From: Saprospiraceae bacterium
Lineage (GTDB): Bacteria > Bacteroidota > Bacteroidia > Chitinophagales > Saprospiraceae
Length of the DNA stretch: 64,000 nt
Reading direction: 5' to 3'
Assembly: GCA_016714985.1 (NCBI GenBank)
Contig: JADKBS010000034.1
Location: 21,934-85,933 of the forward strand
Part shown: one piece after another, positions 62,950 to 64,000 of the stretch
How the letters are laid out: every line of letters starts with the position of its first letter
Numbering within the stretch: the stretch's first letter is position 1
Position numbers and translations under genes: made by a program
The notes under the pieces: generated by a model
Told to the model about the DNA's origin: nothing
Seen by the model: the letters and a program-made list of their open reading frames with translations, nothing else
Databases searched by the model: none

Positions 62950-63770
62950 GAAAATGCCACCATCTACAAACAACCCAACAACGTCCTCGTCGCCATGATA
63001 ACCGACCGGCGACTACGCCCGCCTGCAGGACGAGTGCCAGTACCGCATCCCGATTGACACCGCCCCGCCCATCATCCCGGAAGGAAAGGCCAAAATCCAT
63101 CGCCTTCTATCACTAAAGCCATGGGAGAGGACAAATGGAAAATCCGGCACTACGGCACCATCAAGCGCATGACCGAAGTGGGCCGCCGTGACCTCTTCCC
63201 CGACGAGAAGCCCAACAGCCCAAAGGCGCACAAGCGCTATTACAAAATCGAGTTGGAAAAACTGGAAGAACTGCCCCAGCCCATCGCCAGCCGACGGGGG
63301 CATCGGGTCACTTTCCTGCCCACCACCGAGCGGCGTTTTTTCGGCGGCTACACGGACATCAATTTCCTGTTCAACGGCAGCTCGCTGGAAGAGCGGATGT
63401 TCGCCCTGCTCAATGATGCCCGCATCCCCCGCTGAGCGGGGTAGGTGCAGACCATCAACCACAACACCTACCTCCTCGACTTCGCCATTTTCTGCAAGTC
63501 CCGCCCCATTGACTGGAGTGCGACGGCGACGCCTGGCACGACTCCCAGCGCGTTCACTACGACAAGCACCGCAACAACGAACTCCGAAAGCCACGGTTGG
63601 TCGGTGCTGCGCTTCACCAGGAGCGCATCGAGCGGGAACCGGAAAAGGGCGGTGTCCTGCTCTGCGGCACCCTCAACCGCAACGGCGGCTATCAAGTCCT
63701 CAACGAGCCGGACGAGTTTCGTTACGTGCAGCAGGGGAAGCCAGTTGCGGTTGGATTTTTAGTGCTTTCC
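62950..63770 (+). pseudogene. Broken DUF559/Vsr-like endonuclease gene
   Basis: Plus-strand coding pieces in several frames: YARLQDECQYRIPIDTAPPIIP near 63000, MGEDKWKIRHYGTIKRMTEVGRRDLFPDEKP from 63121, then after shifts INHNTYLLDFAIFCKSRPID, ECDGDAWHDSQRVHYDKHRNNELRK, HGWSVLRFT and ERIEREPEKGGVLLCGT. The D-x-E/C-DGD-x-W-H core with RNNELRKHGWSVLRF is the signature of Vsr/DUF559 nucleases of the PD-(D/E)xK fold. Several single-base shifts interrupt it. Confidence 0.6.
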
Positions 63771-64000
63771 CCTCCCTTTTCTGCCACAACAAGCCTAACT
63801 TTAGCCAGTATTCATCAAACTATTCTGTGCTGTGAACCAACCCGCCACCACCATGCCCCGGCGGGATGTGTCAGTATCCACCATTGGCTGCTGCAGGACT
63901 GCAAGCCAGATGGCAAGGCAGCAACGCTGCCTACGACGCCATCGCCCACCACGAATCCACCGGGCACAACATCCGGGTCGAACAAACCATCTTCTGGGAG
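63771..64000 (+). other. Right edge, unresolved coding fragment
   Basis: The last 130 bp read on the plus strand as GLQARWQGSNAAYDAIAHHE, then STGHNIRVEQTIFWE, and may begin another gene, but no start or family can be given. Confidence 0.3.

Noticed and set aside
1..64000. tRNA, rRNA or riboswitch genes
   Set aside because: No cloverleaf with TTCRANYC-type arms, rRNA stretch or recognisable riboswitch core was seen by eye; a covariance-model scan would be needed to exclude them.

Overview
The window looks like DNA from a member of the Bacteroidota, most likely the Saprospiria/Chitinophagia side. Evidence: promoter -7 boxes of the TAnnTTTG type (for example 9931-9938, 30323-30330, 44845-44852), a protein with a type IX secretion C-terminal domain (22940-23872), clade II Sec-type NosZ, no strong Shine-Dalgarno sequences, and LytTR and Rrf2 regulators. 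The assignment below phylum level is a guess.

Left half (1-38.9 kb) is a nitrogen-oxide island. It holds the start of nosZ with a cytochrome c (reverse strand), three Rrf2-type regulators with an identical C-x6-C-x5-C pattern, a TetR-controlled RND efflux operon (2.8-9.8 kb), and a qNOR-family heme-copper gene at 10901-13294. That last gene has lost its quinol-site residues and carries His-to-Asn and Glu-to-Gln changes at the active site, the pattern associated with nitric oxide dismutase (Nod). Two RIC/YtfE di-iron repair proteins, a hemerythrin, a truncated globin, a protoglobin and a tryptophan-2,3-dioxygenase-family protein form NO-defence operons. A complete reverse-strand cytochrome-c-type NO reductase cluster (norC-norB-norQ-norD-norE and a norF/COX4-like gene) follows. 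A palindrome of the form AGGATAAATTTATCCT recurs upstream of several of these genes and is probably the Rrf2 operator. Predicted gas chemistry is NO to N2O (cNOR), N2O to N2 (NosZ), possibly NO to N2 plus O2 (Nod); no nitrite reductase is in the window. Interspersed are general genes: a haloperoxidase-like phosphatase, a QueD-like gene, a thioesterase, two two-component pairs, 5-formyl-THF cyclo-ligase and an amidohydrolase.

The middle (39-46.3 kb) has an RloA/RloB-type defence pair, an agmatine-deiminase-family lipoprotein, a LytS/LytTR pair and an AT-rich HNH protein.

The right part (46.3-64 kb) looks like the replication and maintenance block of a plasmid or chromid: dnaG primase, a DnaB-N/RecA-like helicase, KilA-N protein, a small partition-type protein, ParA, a Rep_3 initiator with seven iterons, then about 0.9 kb of non-coding DNA with a second family of paired direct repeats. 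Beyond it lies a tyrosine recombinase fused to a P-loop ATPase and two membrane helices, a DUF457 membrane protein with a coiled-coil tail, a small exported coiled-coil protein, and a decaying region (61-64 kb) of broken LRR, HEPN-like and DUF559/Vsr-like nuclease genes.

At least five otherwise well-conserved genes carry a single-base frameshift, mostly in short homopolymers, so indel errors in the assembly are likely; interrupted genes are annotated across the break where both halves are clear.
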